Assembly (NCBI RefSeq): GCF_014898055.3
Contig: NW_023601433.1
Location: 46,991,876 to 47,055,875 of the forward strand
From: Talpa occidentalis
Lineage: Eukaryota; Chordata; Mammalia; Eulipotyphla; Talpidae
Reading direction: 5' to 3'
Length of the DNA stretch: 64,000 bases
Below are positions 23,600 to 35,430 of this stretch, piece by piece. A program made the translations under genes and the position numbers. The notes under the pieces are model-generated. The model had not been told where the DNA came from and searched no databases. It saw nothing but the letters and a program-made list of their open reading frames with translations. Positions within the stretch are counted from its first letter, which is position 1. Every line of letters starts with the position of its first letter.

Positions 23600-23892
23600 C
23601 TCTACTTAACACTCTCTTATTTTCTCATGCAGCTCACGCAATAACTCAAATCCTTCTGCTGGCTACAGTCCTGTATTTTTGACCTTTGCTCTCTTTTTGA
23701 CCACATCTTCTAAGTTTCCCCTTTTCTCACAATGACTCCTTCCAACATGTGACTTCTGTTCTCTTTCCCAAACTGCCAAGCATTTTCTTGTGTTAGGACT
23801 CTTAAGGTCCTTTTGCCCCAAACACTGCTCCACAGGTAGCAGTGCTTATCTCTGTACAATTCTCCTTCTCCTTAAGAGTGCTCCTCAGTGTC
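23600..23892 (+). repeat. L2-like relic, left part
   Basis: Phrases such as gcagctcacgcaataactc and ttctccttctccttaagagtgctcctcagtgtcatc resemble L2 3'-region text. It is interrupted by the solo LTR at 23897 and seems to resume after 24489. Confidence 0.4.
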
Positions 23893-23896
23893 ATCT

Positions 23897-24484
23897 TGTT
23901 ATAGGACAGGGAGAGGGGCACCCCAGACCCCCACAAACCTGCCTATTCTAAATGGGTTCTGCCATCCGCCGCATCAACACAAAACATATGACGCTTTAAT
24001 GGGAAGGAACTTTAATAAAAACTAGGAAACAATACAGGTAAGGCAAAGAGTCTAGTTTCTAAATGAAGCACCCAAAGTTACCCATCCCCTCGTGGGTAAA
24101 ACTCCATCCATATGGGGTCGGCCCAGAGCAAGGCCCCAAAGCCTGCCACAAGTCTAAAACATCTTCCAGTGGGGACCCACAGAAAAGGGTCACAAACAAC
24201 CGGACAAGCCCGGAAGGAAAAGAGCAAAATCAACATCCAGATAAAAGCTGCCATGGTCACCTCCCCACGGGTCTCACCCACATCTGTGTCACCCAGTCCA
24301 CAACCCAAAAGACAAGCGCAGTTTCTTCACATGTCTCTAGGCTCCATGTGCCTCCTCCAGGTCTCCTGGCTCCATCCTGCTTCTTCCTCAGTCTCTTCTG
24401 CAGCTTCTCTTCTTCCTGCTCAGCTCCACCCTCCCTTGGGTGGGGCAGGGAACCTCCCCCTTTCCTGGAGACCACCCTGTTACA
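23897..24484 (-). mobile_element. solo ERV LTR, 588 bp, minus orientation
   Basis: On the minus strand it begins TGTAACAGGG and ends TATAACA, with a 4 bp TSD ATCT at 23893-23896 and 24485-24488. That termini/TSD pattern fits class I ERVs. ATTAAA-type polyA signals occur on the minus strand near 23996 and 24011. Open frames crossing it (24063-24515 plus, 24257-24475 minus) have no viral protein signature and are treated as chance. It belongs to a different family from the other LTRs here. Confidence 0.8.
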
Positions 24485-24488
24485 ATCT

Positions 24489-24660
24489 TTTCAGTCAGGC
24501 ATTCTGAGCAATTAGCATAAATTATCAAATGCTACCCTCAGTCAAACATTTTCTATCCCTTTATCCAAATTTATGTCCCTTCATCACTTTTATTACCTAC
24601 TGATACTCTACATATTTGCTTCTGTATTTGTCACTGAATTTGTTTATTGAATAAACAAAT
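24489..24660 (+). repeat. L2-like relic, right part
   Basis: catcacttttattacctac...tgtcactgaatttgtttattgaataaacaaatgaa resembles the L2 3' end after the LTR interruption. Decayed. Confidence 0.4.
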
Positions 24661-26469
24661 GAAATTTTAAAATTTTCTTTCTAACTTAAAGTATCCTATT
24701 GTAAACTGATTTTATTCCAAAGGACTTCTGATGCAAGTTTAAGAGACTGTTTATGTCACACATTGAAAACAAAGTCAGAATATTAGGTTCCATGCATTTC
24801 AGTGGAGTTTTTTGAATCTTGGGGCTCTCAAGACCAGGGAAATAGCAAAAGATAAGAGTTCATGAAAACTGGATACTTTTTACTGCTTTCTTTAAGTTTA
24901 ATTCAGACAAGGCCAAACCAATTGAATACTGAGCTCCTAACTTTGGGTAAGGAATAAATTTTTGTGAATTGCATATCCTTAACAAAATGTTGGTTTTGCG
25001 AATTCAGATGCCAGCTGCCATTGGCCATAATTGAAATGAAGTGTGATGACATTAGAATTCTGTTAAATGCAAAACCATCTTGCAGTCAATGAGAACAAAT
25101 GAAGGAAGAAACTCATTAAATGCAAGTACTTACTTTGTTCTCTTAAATTCCCTCAAATGCCACTTACTGTGTGCCTGGAAGAGGTGGGTGAGAAACCGAT
25201 CCACATGATTAGGGTTTTTTATGTGTGTCACAGAGAGGCAGCTGCACAGAATGAAAACAAAGTTCCCACTCTGTTATATTTACAGTGCTGGTCAAAAATG
25301 AAGGATAGCGCGTGGAAGACACAGTTATATTTCTAAGCAGTGGACATTTAACAACACCTAAGGGGGTGTCTTTGCCTCTTTATTAAAATTTGATAAGACT
25401 GTATAATGATTAGTGGGTGGATTTCACCTCTTAGGAAAATAGAATGAGAAAGTAGAAAGAGCACTTTTTCCTGGAGTGGGTATGAAGGTTATAAATCCAG
25501 GAGGCCAAATAATTACACAGAAAAGCAGGTGAAAGTGGGCCTTGTGGGGGTCACCATCCCAGATAGCCGCTGACCTGGGTGACCCCAGAAGGCAGGGCTC
25601 CCAGATGACAGCAGCAGCTGCAGCTCCAATGGACCCCCACTGGGTCATTTTCTAGGACTAGAAGCTGAAAATGTGTGGATGGAGGCCCTGATTCAGCTGT
25701 TTGGGTAATTCTGAGCATTTGGCATCACATCTGGTGTTAGTGATTTGGTTTCTGTTTTACATATTTCATTTCACCTTTGGTATTAAGGGATAAAGCCAGT
25801 TGCCCACAGAGGAAGTGAGTATGCAGAAAGAACTCACTTCTGAGCACGTCCTCCGGTCACAAGGTTAATTATGCTTCTGTGACTCCCATAAAAGCTCTGC
25901 TAATTGAAGTGTGGCTCAAACCCAGGAAGGTAAGAGCATCCCTCATCTAATGAGCACTGTATCCTTCATTCAACTCCTTCTTATGGTGGCCTCTCACCCC
26001 AAATGCCTTCCCATGGAGTCTACCTAGTACAAGGACAGCTTTTTATCAGAAGTGGTTGTCTCACAAAACAATAGGTTTTCATGTCACTGGCCCATCATTT
26101 AATATTTACTCCATGAAAAGAGAATATCCCTAAAGCTTAAGATGTTACATCATAGTATTTATGTCATAATATATATAAGTCATAGGCCCATGATCATTTC
26201 ATAAGGATATAGAGTTAGGTGAAAGACAATCAGTAAATATGAGGCATTATGGTTTTTATTACTGTTCTGCATACGGGAAGTGGGAACTTGCAAGAAATGA
26301 CTGATGTTTAAGCAGTGACTGTTAGAACCAAGAGTGTGGGATTTGGACCTGGGTTTGTGTCCAGGTTCTGACCTATGCTAGTTGTGTGATTGTGCATGAG
26401 TCACAGCTCAGTAAATGGAATACCAGCACAACTCAGATGGTTTTTGTGCGACTGAGTAAGGTAGGTTTG
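24661..26469. other. unassigned DNA with a MIR relic
   Basis: At about 26310-26420, agagtgtgggatttggacc...gtgtccaggttctgacc...gctagttgtgtgattgtgcatgagtcac follows the MIR core order (ggagccagactgcctgggttc...ctagctgtgtgaccttgggcaag). Otherwise I see nothing assignable; much of it may be single copy. Confidence 0.5.
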
Positions 26470-26659
26470 TGAAAACTAGGTCCATACTTAACGCCATACA
26501 CAAAAATTAATTCCAATGGCTTAAAAATTTGGACTTAAGGCCTAGAACCATAAGGTACTTAAAATATAGGGAATACACTACTGGGCTTCAACTGCAAGGA
26601 TGCTTTTGGGAACGCAATCTCAACAGCAAGAGAAACAAAAGCAAAAATAAATGAGTAGG

Positions 26660-26940
26660 GGGCCTCCCCGGTGGCGCAGCGGTTGAACGCTGGGTTGCGA
26701 GGCTGCCCGCTGCCTCTGCAGCACCGGTTCGATCCCCGGCTGCTCCCCGGCCACCGGAGGAGGGTCCCACATGGCGCGCAGACCTCTCCTGCCGCCCGCT
26801 GCTCCCCTCAGCAGTGTACTTCGGTCCTTCTGCCTGCTCTGCTCCCCGCTCTGGCTCTGGTGAATTCTCTCACCCTCCCGTGCTTCTGACTGTACCCAGT
26901 GCTTGTCTAAATAAATAAAATAAATCTAAAAAAAATAAAT
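26660..26940 (+). mobile_element. tRNA-derived SINE, GC-rich subfamily, in L1
   Basis: TSD aaataaatgagtagg at 26645-26659 and 26941-26955, a perfect 15 bp. Both promoter boxes are intact. The tail is AATAAAATAAATCTAAAAAAA, so the terminator is shortened. Confidence 0.94.
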
Positions 26941-27413
26941 AAATAAATGAGTAGGACTACATCAAAATTAAAGGCTTTTGTACCTCAAAAGAAAAGGTCA
27001 CAAAAACAAAAAGGCAACATACAGACTGGGAGAAGATACTTGCATGCCACACATCTCACAAGGGGATAATTTCCAAAATATATAAAGTACTTAAACAATT
27101 CAAGAACAAAAATATAAATAACCCAATCAAAATATGGGTAAAAGACCTAAATAGACATTTTTCCAAAGAAGACACTCAGATGGCCTACAGGCACATGAGA
27201 AATGCCCAACATCACTTATAATAAGGGAATGCAAACCCAAACTACAACGAGATATTGTCTCACCTCTGTGAGAATGATCTCTATCAAAAAGAATGAAAAC
27301 AAAGGTGGGCATGTGGAGAAAAAGGAACACTCATTCACTGTTGGTGGGAATGAAAATTTGGTGTAGTCTGCATGGAAAACAGTGTGAAGATACCTTAAAA
27401 AAATAAAAATGGA

Positions 27414-27712
27414 GGGCCTCCCTGGTGATGCAGCAGGTTGAGTGCAGCGCTGTGAAGCTGTCCACAGCCTCTGCAGCGCAGGTTGATTCCCTGCTGGCCA
27501 GAGAGCTACCCACATGGCACAGTGGACCTCTCCTGTCCTGCCTGCTGCATCCCTCAATAGTGCATTTCGGTTTTCTGCCTGTTCTGCTCCCTGCTCTGTC
27601 TCTGGTGAATCTGTTCACCCTCCCGCACCACTGGCCTGTACCCCAGCTCTTGTATAAAAATAATTAAATAAATATTAAAAAAAAGAAGTCAAATAGTGCT
27701 AAGAAGCTTATT

Positions 27713-27764
<52 letters not shown>

Positions 27765-27765
27765 A
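27414..27765 (+). mobile_element. tRNA-derived SINE with extra 3' segment and (AAAT)n tail
   Basis: The SINE proper runs to about 27684 (AATAAATATTAAAAAAAA). About 30 nt of non-L1, non-SINE sequence follow (gaagtcaaatagtgctaag...gcttatttt), then about 13 units of AAAT (27712-27765) before the L1 resumes at ggaaattccatat. The L1 on either side suggests that the extra segment and the microsatellite belong to the insertion. The TSD is imperfect (aataaaaatgga versus aaataaaggaa). Confidence 0.85.
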
Positions 27766-29088
27766 GGAAATTCCATATATCCAGCAATGCAACTGCTGGG
27801 TATTTACCCCCCCCAAAAATGAAAACACTAATATGAAAAGATTTATGCACTCTTACATTCATGGCAGCTCTATTCACTATTGCCAAGTGATAGGAACAAA
27901 TTAAGTGACCAAGGATAGATGACTGGACAAAGAAATTTTGGAATACATACTCAATGAAATATTACTCAGCTATTTAAAATGATGAAATAATGTCTATTGG
28001 GGGAAAATGGATGAACTTTGAGGTGATTATGCTAAGTGAAATAAGTCAGAAAGTGAAAGATATCAGATGATTTCACCTACCTGTGGAATATAAATAACAA
28101 AAGTATACACTGGCAAAGCACAGAAAAAAAATTTTTAGATTCTGGGAAAAATATACTGGTTACTAAAGGGAATAGTGGAGAGGAGAGAACAGGGGAAACG
28201 AGGAGGGGGCTTGGGCATTAGCACAGGAAGTGTGGTAGGGGGTGAAGTACAGGCACACGTGGAGATGTACAAATGTAACCCCATAATTATATAGATAAAT
28301 GATTGGAAAATTAATTTTTAAAACTGATGAAAAATACAGTCTTTGGGGAACACAGACGACTTTGGGCTAACCCTCCCTTTGAGTCCCTCTAAGATCTAAC
28401 TTCAGCGTTCAAAAAGAAAAAAGAAATTCCATAACATTTATAGAGTTCACATTACAAGCATCACGTCTTGTCACAGCTACTTGCATATTAATTAGGGAGA
28501 TTCCATGTTAAGACATGATATTGGTACAAGGGAGTTTCTAGATGTTACAGAGAACAGTATATCTTCCTGATAAATCTAAGCCCATGTTTTTCAGGACAGG
28601 CTCTTGGACTATTAAGTCTTTGACATATTTGTGAGCAAATGGTGTGTGGGATCATGTGAGGCAATCACGAATGAGTCAAAAGCTCTTTTAAAAATCCAAG
28701 CTGTTAGTGCAATCAAGAAATTAAACACATGAAGAAAAATCAACATTCTGCCATTCGGAGGAAATCTTTAGACACATCTGACATGGAACTAACAAACTCA
28801 GATACTGAGTGTTGAAATATTCAGAGTCATTGTTTCCTTATAATATCAAAACTCAGAACATGTAAACCTACGTAACAAATTGATTTTGATGCATAATTTC
28901 AGGACCTGAGTTGAACTAAGTTTAAAGGAACTCAGATTTGAATAAAAGTGGAAAATGATGCTTGTTTTGTAGATTGTGGGATTCCATGTGGTACCTAGTG
29001 GGCGTCAGATGCTACTTCGGTTCTCTCTGCTCCACACAAGGGAAGAACTGGCTGAAGGTTTATATGAGGAAGTTTTTAAGTTTTGGGA

Positions 29089-29195
29089 AGCACAGGAAAG
29101 AGCTGGGGCAGCCTGGAGTTGGGGCTGGCAGCTCTAGGGGTGAGAAGAGAGCTGGAGAGACCAGGCAGCTGATGAGGATGGCAGGGAGGCCTCCT
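29089..29195 (+). repeat. direct duplication unit 1
   Basis: From agcacagg through gagaagagagctggagagac to gcagggaggcc, about 107 bp matching 30441-30547 at roughly 88% by eye, same orientation, 1.35 kb apart. Not recognised as any element in this window. Confidence 0.8.
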
Positions 29196-30440
29196 TCAAG
29201 AATCTGAGTGCATATTAAATAGCAAGTCTGCTGAGTCAAAGCTTTTTCATTGTCTGTGTAGGAATATTGTATTCAATTATAGTAGAGGTTAACTCATTTT
29301 ATTATCTTCTGGGTTTCTGTTTCCTTGATAGGGTACTTCTGGTTCCTTCTCCCCTTGCAAGTTGATCAAATGTTCATGTAGAAATAAAGTCACTATCCAG
29401 GACCCTGACTTTTTTTGCTTAGGCCACATAAAGAGAGCACCCCAAAGATTATGAGTGTTTTTTTCTGGCTTTACAATTGCCTTATATGGACTTTATTTTG
29501 GGCTTACCACTTGTTTCCATTATATCTCTCATTTTGCTAGACAGTTTTTCATGCTGACATATTCAGTACTCCCTATGAACCATTATATCCTGTTTCCATG
29601 AATAACTAGTTTTTGAAAAGAAAAAGAATGTGTGGAAGTAACTAATAATCTTCTGACTCCTTCAAAAAGTAAAAAAAAATATATTAAATTGTCAGTGAGA
29701 TTTGTTTTCTTACAGGTATTGCATCTTAATATGTTCATGGTAGTCAGGACAAGAATATTAGGATATGAAGAAGACTTTTCCTAAATATTCTCTAAAAGCA
29801 AAAGTAAGACAAGTTTTCTTGTCAAGTGTAAAGAATCAAGTGGACATCAGAAAGATGACTTTCATGAAATTTTAGAACTATTTCTCTAGATGTTGTATTA
29901 CTTTGTCTATGGCATACTTAAGAGATGCTCAAAGAAATGGTTATCATTTGAACTACTACATCTACTCAAAATGATAAATAAATCCAGTTTTTAAGAGGAC
30001 AGGTAGTGTTTTCCATGCACAATTCTTTATTGTGCTAAATTAATTGGGACATATGGAAGCTAATTTGAAAATACATTAAGATGAAATTGTGATATTATTA
30101 TTTTTAATTAACAGTGTAAATGGGTTGTCCTTTTCACTCTTCCAAATCATTGTGAAAGCAGTTCCTCGCAGATGAAGCCAGGTGGTCAGCCATTGGAATG
30201 CGGTTTTAGTAATGAGAAGCTGACAGTCCAGATTTCCAGGCTGTGGTTAGTGATGTCAGTGCCAGAACACTCTGCCTGAGTTCAGTCTAAGGAGTTAAAT
30301 GTCAAACAGCCTCAATAAGCAGAATGAAACTTTGGAAGCTGATGCACCAAGATAGTCAACTCCTTTCCTAGAAACTCAGAGTTGTGATGTCTCTTCACCA
30401 ACATTCACATACAGATATTATATGAACCCTACTCCTCTGC

Positions 30441-30547
30441 AGCACAGGGAAGAGCTGGGTTAGCCTGGAGGTAGGGCTGGCAGCTCTAACAATGAGAAGA
30501 GAGCTGGAGAGACCAGGCAGGTGATAATGCTGGCAGGGAGGCCTTCC
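30441..30547 (+). repeat. direct duplication unit 2
   Basis: Second copy of the 29089-29195 unit. The flanks diverge immediately on both sides, so the duplicated block is short and discrete. Confidence 0.8.
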
Positions 30548-31687
30548 CATTCTGCCCCATGTATAGGGAGAGGTCTCAACCCTCATTCCACCTATTCCAG
30601 ACTGTGGCTGATTTTGATGCTCTATGCACTCATTCTCCTCTGAACATTTTCCTTTCCTGAAATTTCTTCATCATATTGCCCTAATTTGTGTGTGTATGTG
30701 TTTTTAAATTAGTCCATGAGAACTGTCTGGAAATACTGTTGTATTTTATGTATCAGGGTGATGTTGTGCAGTCTTCTTTCTGTAATTCTTTTTAGGTCTC
30801 TAGAAGTGATATTTAGAGAGCAAGTTTTGGGCACTTTTCTGATGCTTAGTAAACACAGATCAATTGATTGAGTAATTGGTTTATTGATTACGGGTCCCTG
30901 CTCTTTGCTGAGGTTACTGAAATGCATCCTTTTATGAAGGGGGTATTGTGCAACATGCATTTGAAGAATGTACTGTACTGTGACCAGCTTAAAGATCTAG
31001 AAAAGCTTTTTATCCAAGAGGTCTAGTCCCAAGAGACTCCAGTTGCATGATTTAACCCATAGGAGCATCAAAACACTTAAGAACTTTAGGATTAAAAAGT
31101 CGTGGGAGAAAAGAGAGTTCATTTGTGGCAGGTCCAGGCTTCTCTGCAATTTGCTGAGATTCAGGGTCACATACAACCAAACAAAACAAGTGTTAGAGAA
31201 CTGCTGGTTTCTGGCTGAATTAGCTAGTCAAGGATATGGTTGATTTCCACCCCGCCTCCCCATCAACATTATAGGCGTTGGCAAATATGTACATTTGAAC
31301 AGCATAAAGGATAATTCTATTGGTATTCACAAAATTGCAATGTTGTTCTTTGTCTTTAGATATAATGTTGAACACTGAGGATATGCATTTCATTACAATT
31401 TTAGCTGTCATACTTGGAACTGACTCAGAGAATGCATGGGTTTTGATTTTTGTATTTATTGTACCTGGCAAAAATAATGTTTTTCATTTCATGTTTTTCT
31501 TATGTAATAAAAGACTATGTGGTCAGTATATTTGCTAAATTAAATTTGCCCTAATAAAGTTCAGCTGATAATTTAAAAGGTTATTGACAATTTTAGGATT
31601 GTTTAACCATGCTAATAAATAAGTACCTAATAAATAAGCTCTACCCATTATCCACAAAGCAAAAATATAGAATATATATATATATAA

Positions 31688-31711
31688 ATGATAGCATACA
31701 TATGCTATCAT
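31688..31711. repeat. 24 bp palindrome
   Basis: Arms atgatagcata and tatgctatcat are perfectly complementary around a 2 nt centre (ca), embedded in (TA)n-rich sequence. Confidence 0.8.
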
Positions 31712-32582
31712 ATATATGACATATGTATCTGTATATATGATATAGATGTACACACATATAACCTTTTAGTGAAATCTAATAATTTGTTCTATATGATTAC
31801 AGAAAAGAACAAATAAGGAAATCATGTCAGAATGGCCACTAACATATTTAAGTAAAGTTTATAGAAAATGTCCCTGCCCTGATATGTAATCAAAGTAGAT
31901 AAACATGCACTATTTTACTGTTTTCAAATGAATAAAATTCAGATACAGGGGAGTTTTAGAGTCAAGACCATTTTAGCTATTAAAGAACATCCTTTTATAA
32001 AGAGATTTCAAAATACAAGTCACATACACCTGAAAAGCATGAACATTCAATCGGCTCTTTTTTCTTGCATGATAATAAAACGATCTGTTGTCTAATCTCT
32101 CAATTTTATCATTGGCAGGAACTGACTGTAGACATCTGTTAGTAATTTGCAGTTTCTGAGTGACCCGGGGTTTTTATAGGAGCTTCATCTGAAACTCTGA
32201 ATCATTTGTTGAAAAGTTAGCTAATATAGGTGGGGGTGGGGCAACCATATGCCCCCCTGGGACCTGGGACCTGGTCAGTTCTGGGCTTTGCCTTGCATCA
32301 TCTCTCAGGGTGACCTTCTCTGTTGCACGAGAGAGGCCAGTGATGGCGGATGAACTGCCTACCTTGGGCCTGAGACTTGACGCTGAGAACTTTGTCTCTT
32401 AGTAGACATCTAATTTTCTTTAAATGTCCTCTTACTCTCTTAAAAGGCTATGTTCTGACTTGACATAGACTGTATCCTAAGTCATAAAATCATAACATAC
32501 ACAAACACATGCACACATACACTGACAGTGGAAAACTTCAACCCTTGGACTCCCACAGACATGGTTTCAAATCCAGGTTCAG

Positions 32583-32882
32583 GGGCCTCCCTGGTGGCGC
32601 CATGGGTTGGAGCAAAACCTATGAAGCTGTCTGCAGCCTCTGCAGCACGAGTTCGATGCCCCTGGCCGGCCAGGGAGCTACCCACATGGCACAGCAGACC
32701 TCTCCTGACTCTCCCGCTGCTCCCCTCAGCAGTGTATTTCAGTAAATCCCCCTGTTCTGCTCCCCACTCTGTCTCTGGTGAATCCTCTCACCCCCCACCC
32801 CACACCTCTGGCCTGTACGCCAACTCTTGTATGCATAAATCTTTAAAAAAAAAAAAAAAAGAAAGAAGAAAAAAAAAAAAAA
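32583..32882 (+). mobile_element. tRNA-derived SINE, older subfamily
   Basis: TSD caaatccaggttcag at 32568-32582 and 32883-32897, a perfect 15 bp. The long tail mixes A runs with GAAAGAAG. It is inserted just upstream of an L1 5'-UTR-like stretch. Confidence 0.93.
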
Positions 32883-32889
32883 CAAATCC

Positions 32890-33300
32890 AGGTTCAGACC
32901 AAGAAGGCAGCAGAGGAAGTTCCTCGCTTCATTCCTGAGGAACATTGAACAGTTAACCAGAGAGACATTGCACCCAGAGTGTCCTGTAGCTTTGGGTGAA
33001 ACTAGAACAGCCCTTACACATCGGAGACCAGCACAGAGTTGCAGAGGGTATTCACGCTTCCCTGAGCAGGAGACGGGTGAGGAGAAAACCTAGAGGTTGC
33101 AATCAGAGAAGGGACACAGTGGCCTCTTGCTCAGCCAGGGGTCCCCAGTAGGAGAGAGTGGAACAGTGTGGAGGTCTACAATGAGGTGAACGTGTGGAGA
33201 AACTGGAGTGCTCCACTCAGCCAGGTCCCCAGTGGGAAGAAGTGACTGCTCTGGATTGCGCTCCCCTTTGCTCACCCCCAGGACTGGTACTTAACCAGCT
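32890..33300 (+). mobile_element. L1 5'-UTR-like fragment
   Basis: Begins gttcagaccaagaaggcagcagagg, matching the L1 5' end style (caagatggcggc...gaggaa). Two diverged units of about 87 bp, each with ctcagccagg-gtccccagt-gg-agaagtg, occur at about 33132 and 33217, reminiscent of monomeric L1 promoters. No ORF1 follows. Confidence 0.5.
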
Positions 33301-33449
33301 TGATGAAGTGCACTGACAGCTGCAGAGTGCACACTCAGGTCTGCGGGGGTGACACAGGGGGCGATGCCTCCATAGCAGCCAGCCTGGCTCTCCCCTATAC
33401 ATTCCTACGAGCTTATGCGGCCAAAGCATTGTGTAGGATAAGCTACTTT

Positions 33450-33690
33450 GTGAGAGAAAGAAAAGAGACCACAATATTACAACATATTGTTATCATTTTC
33501 TATATTGTTATTAGCTCTGTTAATTTCTACAGTGATTATAAATTTAGCTTTTTCAGAATTATGTACACACAGGGAAAAACACAGTATACAGTGTTTGATA
33601 CTATTCTAGGTTCAGTCATCCATCGGGGGGTTTGGGAACTTCTCCCCTAGAATTGCAAGGAGGGACTTCTTTAGTATTTTATAGGGCATG
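33450..33690 (+). repeat. old DNA-transposon-like relic
   Basis: The phrases ttgatactattctaggttcag, catccatcggggggtttggg and cttctcccctagaattgcaagg recall a common mammalian repeat with a 'catccactgggggtcttggaacg' core. The exact family (Tigger/MER type) is from memory and uncertain. Confidence 0.35.
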
Positions 33691-34380
33691 GGTCCCCCCA
33701 TTCCACACATACTGCTATTTATCAGAACATCTATTTTAGGCCCTTGTGTTTACACAAATCCATTTAGAGAACAAATTTGGAAAATAGAGCTGGGAGTTCT
33801 GGTTATTCCTTTTTCTGATCCTAGAAGAAAACCAAGGGATAATTCTATTTTAAGTTTTGTTAATTGTGAAGTTTCCTCCCCACCTAAATATCTGTGCATG
33901 GAGAAAATATATACTTGAACGGAGGCTCCTTAGAACCTTGTTAAGTTTAAGAAAACTGCTAGATTTCTCTGAGCTTCAGTTTGTACATCTGTAAACTAAG
34001 GAGATTAACAGCTCACTTTCAGAACCATTTTGACAGATAAATAAGATGCATAACTTGAAAAACTCATGTTAGAGACATTTCTCAGATGCTACCGTGCTCT
34101 TTCATGCCTGTTCGCATTGGGGAGTAAGGTGCTCAAAAAGTTCTTTGGAAGCTGTGTGTGCTGATGGAGACTGTGAGTTCAGGACCATCCCTTTTGATGA
34201 GTAGGTAATTTTTTTTTTTAATTGAATATACTTTTTCATTGAAGGAATGGTTAAATGTCAGCATGTTTATATACAAGGAGAAAAATCCTCAATCTCTTGC
34301 TCCCCCCACCCCTTTCCAGAGACCTACAGGGCATACTTCTGGTATTCTGGGAGCAAATTATCAAAAAAGGGAGTCAACTT
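33691..34380. other. unassigned DNA with a MIR-like piece
   Basis: Around 33950-34050, gcttcagtttgtacatctgtaaactaagg resembles the MIR 3' part. The rest is unassigned. Confidence 0.4.
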
Positions 34381-34397
34381 AAAGAATTTCACTTAAG

Positions 34398-34614
34398 CAG
34401 TGCTGGCACAGGAGTACCCAGGGAGCTTGGACTTAGTGAAAAAATATACTGGTTACCAGAGGGAATGGTGGCATCAAAGAGGTCATGGGGGAGGGAGTTA
34501 TATGGATTGTTAGCACTGATAATTTGGTGGAGGGTGGGTGCAATGTGCACATTTGGAGAAGTAAAAATGCAACCCCCAAATTAAATTTTTTAAGAATAGC
34601 TTATTTTTTTAAAA
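34398..34614 (+). mobile_element. 5'-truncated L1 3' end, 217 bp
   Basis: L1 3' UTR only (aaaaatatactggttaccagaggg to an A/T-rich end), flanked by a perfect 17 bp TSD aaagaatttcacttaag at 34381-34397 and 34615-34631. A textbook severely truncated L1 insertion. Confidence 0.9.
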
Positions 34615-34631
34615 AAAGAATTTCACTTAAG

Positions 34632-35418
34632 ATTCCTGTGTTGAAACCCAAGACTCACCCTGCTTTCTTTCTGATGACCTCCAAAGAATAGATTCCTGGT
34701 CTGTTGACATTTGGGGTGGTAAGAAAAGTATATAGATGGGGGGTGTGGCAGGCATCTGATTTCTGGGGGTAGGGGAGTGAACTCCACCTCCCACCTACTA
34801 TCTTCAGAATAGACAGAAACTTTCATGAATACAGTGGAAAGAACTGGTATTATCTATTATTCTCACTGCAGACAAACTATTAATTAAATTTGTCTTTTTT
34901 CACTCCACTCAATTAGCTACTTTTCCTGACTAGCTCTCAAAAATGTGTTCACATCTCACGTTGTCTAATAGCTTCTCTACCAAAATCTTTGTGTGGCTTT
35001 GTATATTTTTAATTCTTCAGGGTAAGAGATAAATATATATGACTAATTCACCTCATTTAACCAGAAATCTTAGACCTATCTTCTGGCAGCACTGGTAATG
35101 GAAGAAGCTTTCCCACTTCAGGGTGCAAAGGTGTTTGCTCAATATCCACGTCAGCTAGAAAACTTAATTTCCCAACTGAGGCAGGGCATAATTTGCTTTA
35201 GAACTTCTTTTTATTTTTTAAGTCCTCTGCCTTTTTCATCAGGCACATTTATGACTTTGGGCAAAGATAATAAATCAGAAATGCAAAGAAATGTCTTTAA
35301 ACTCACACTAACTTGGGGTCCTTCACTTGGTTGGGGGGTTCTGAGGATAGAATTCAAACATTGTATGAAGTAGGATGGGAGAAATACCATGTCTTTATTT
35401 TCAATAATCTTGAATTGT
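34632..35418. other. unassigned DNA
   Basis: No supported feature. Confidence 0.35.
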
Positions 35419-35430
35419 AATTTGACAAAG

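Larger units (their letters stand above)
26470..28335 (+). mobile_element. L1 ORF2 3' half and 3' UTR, plus, split by two SINEs
   Basis: Sense L1: ccatacacaaaaattaattcc, gactacatcaaaattaaaggc, gacctaaatagacatttttcc, tgttggtgggaatgaaaatttg, gcagctctattcactattgcc, tactggttactaaaggg, to an A-rich end near 28320. Frames are disrupted by many mutations. SINEs are nested at 26660 and 27414. Confidence 0.88.
28336..32567. other. unassigned DNA containing a local duplication
   Basis: Over 4 kb with no supported gene or named repeat. It contains the ~107 bp direct repeat pair at 29089 and 30441 and a 24 bp AT-rich palindrome at 31688, both listed separately. Confidence 0.4.

Noticed and set aside
24063..24515. 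150-codon plus-strand open frame
   Set aside because: It lies mostly within a solo LTR of opposite orientation and runs past its end; no viral or cellular protein motif is visible.
27712..27765. CRISPR-like or centromeric tandem array
   Set aside because: It is a simple AAAT microsatellite at a SINE tail, without spacers or larger units.
32528..32938. 136-codon open frame
   Set aside because: It is largely a translation of the plus-strand SINE at 32583 and its A-rich tail.
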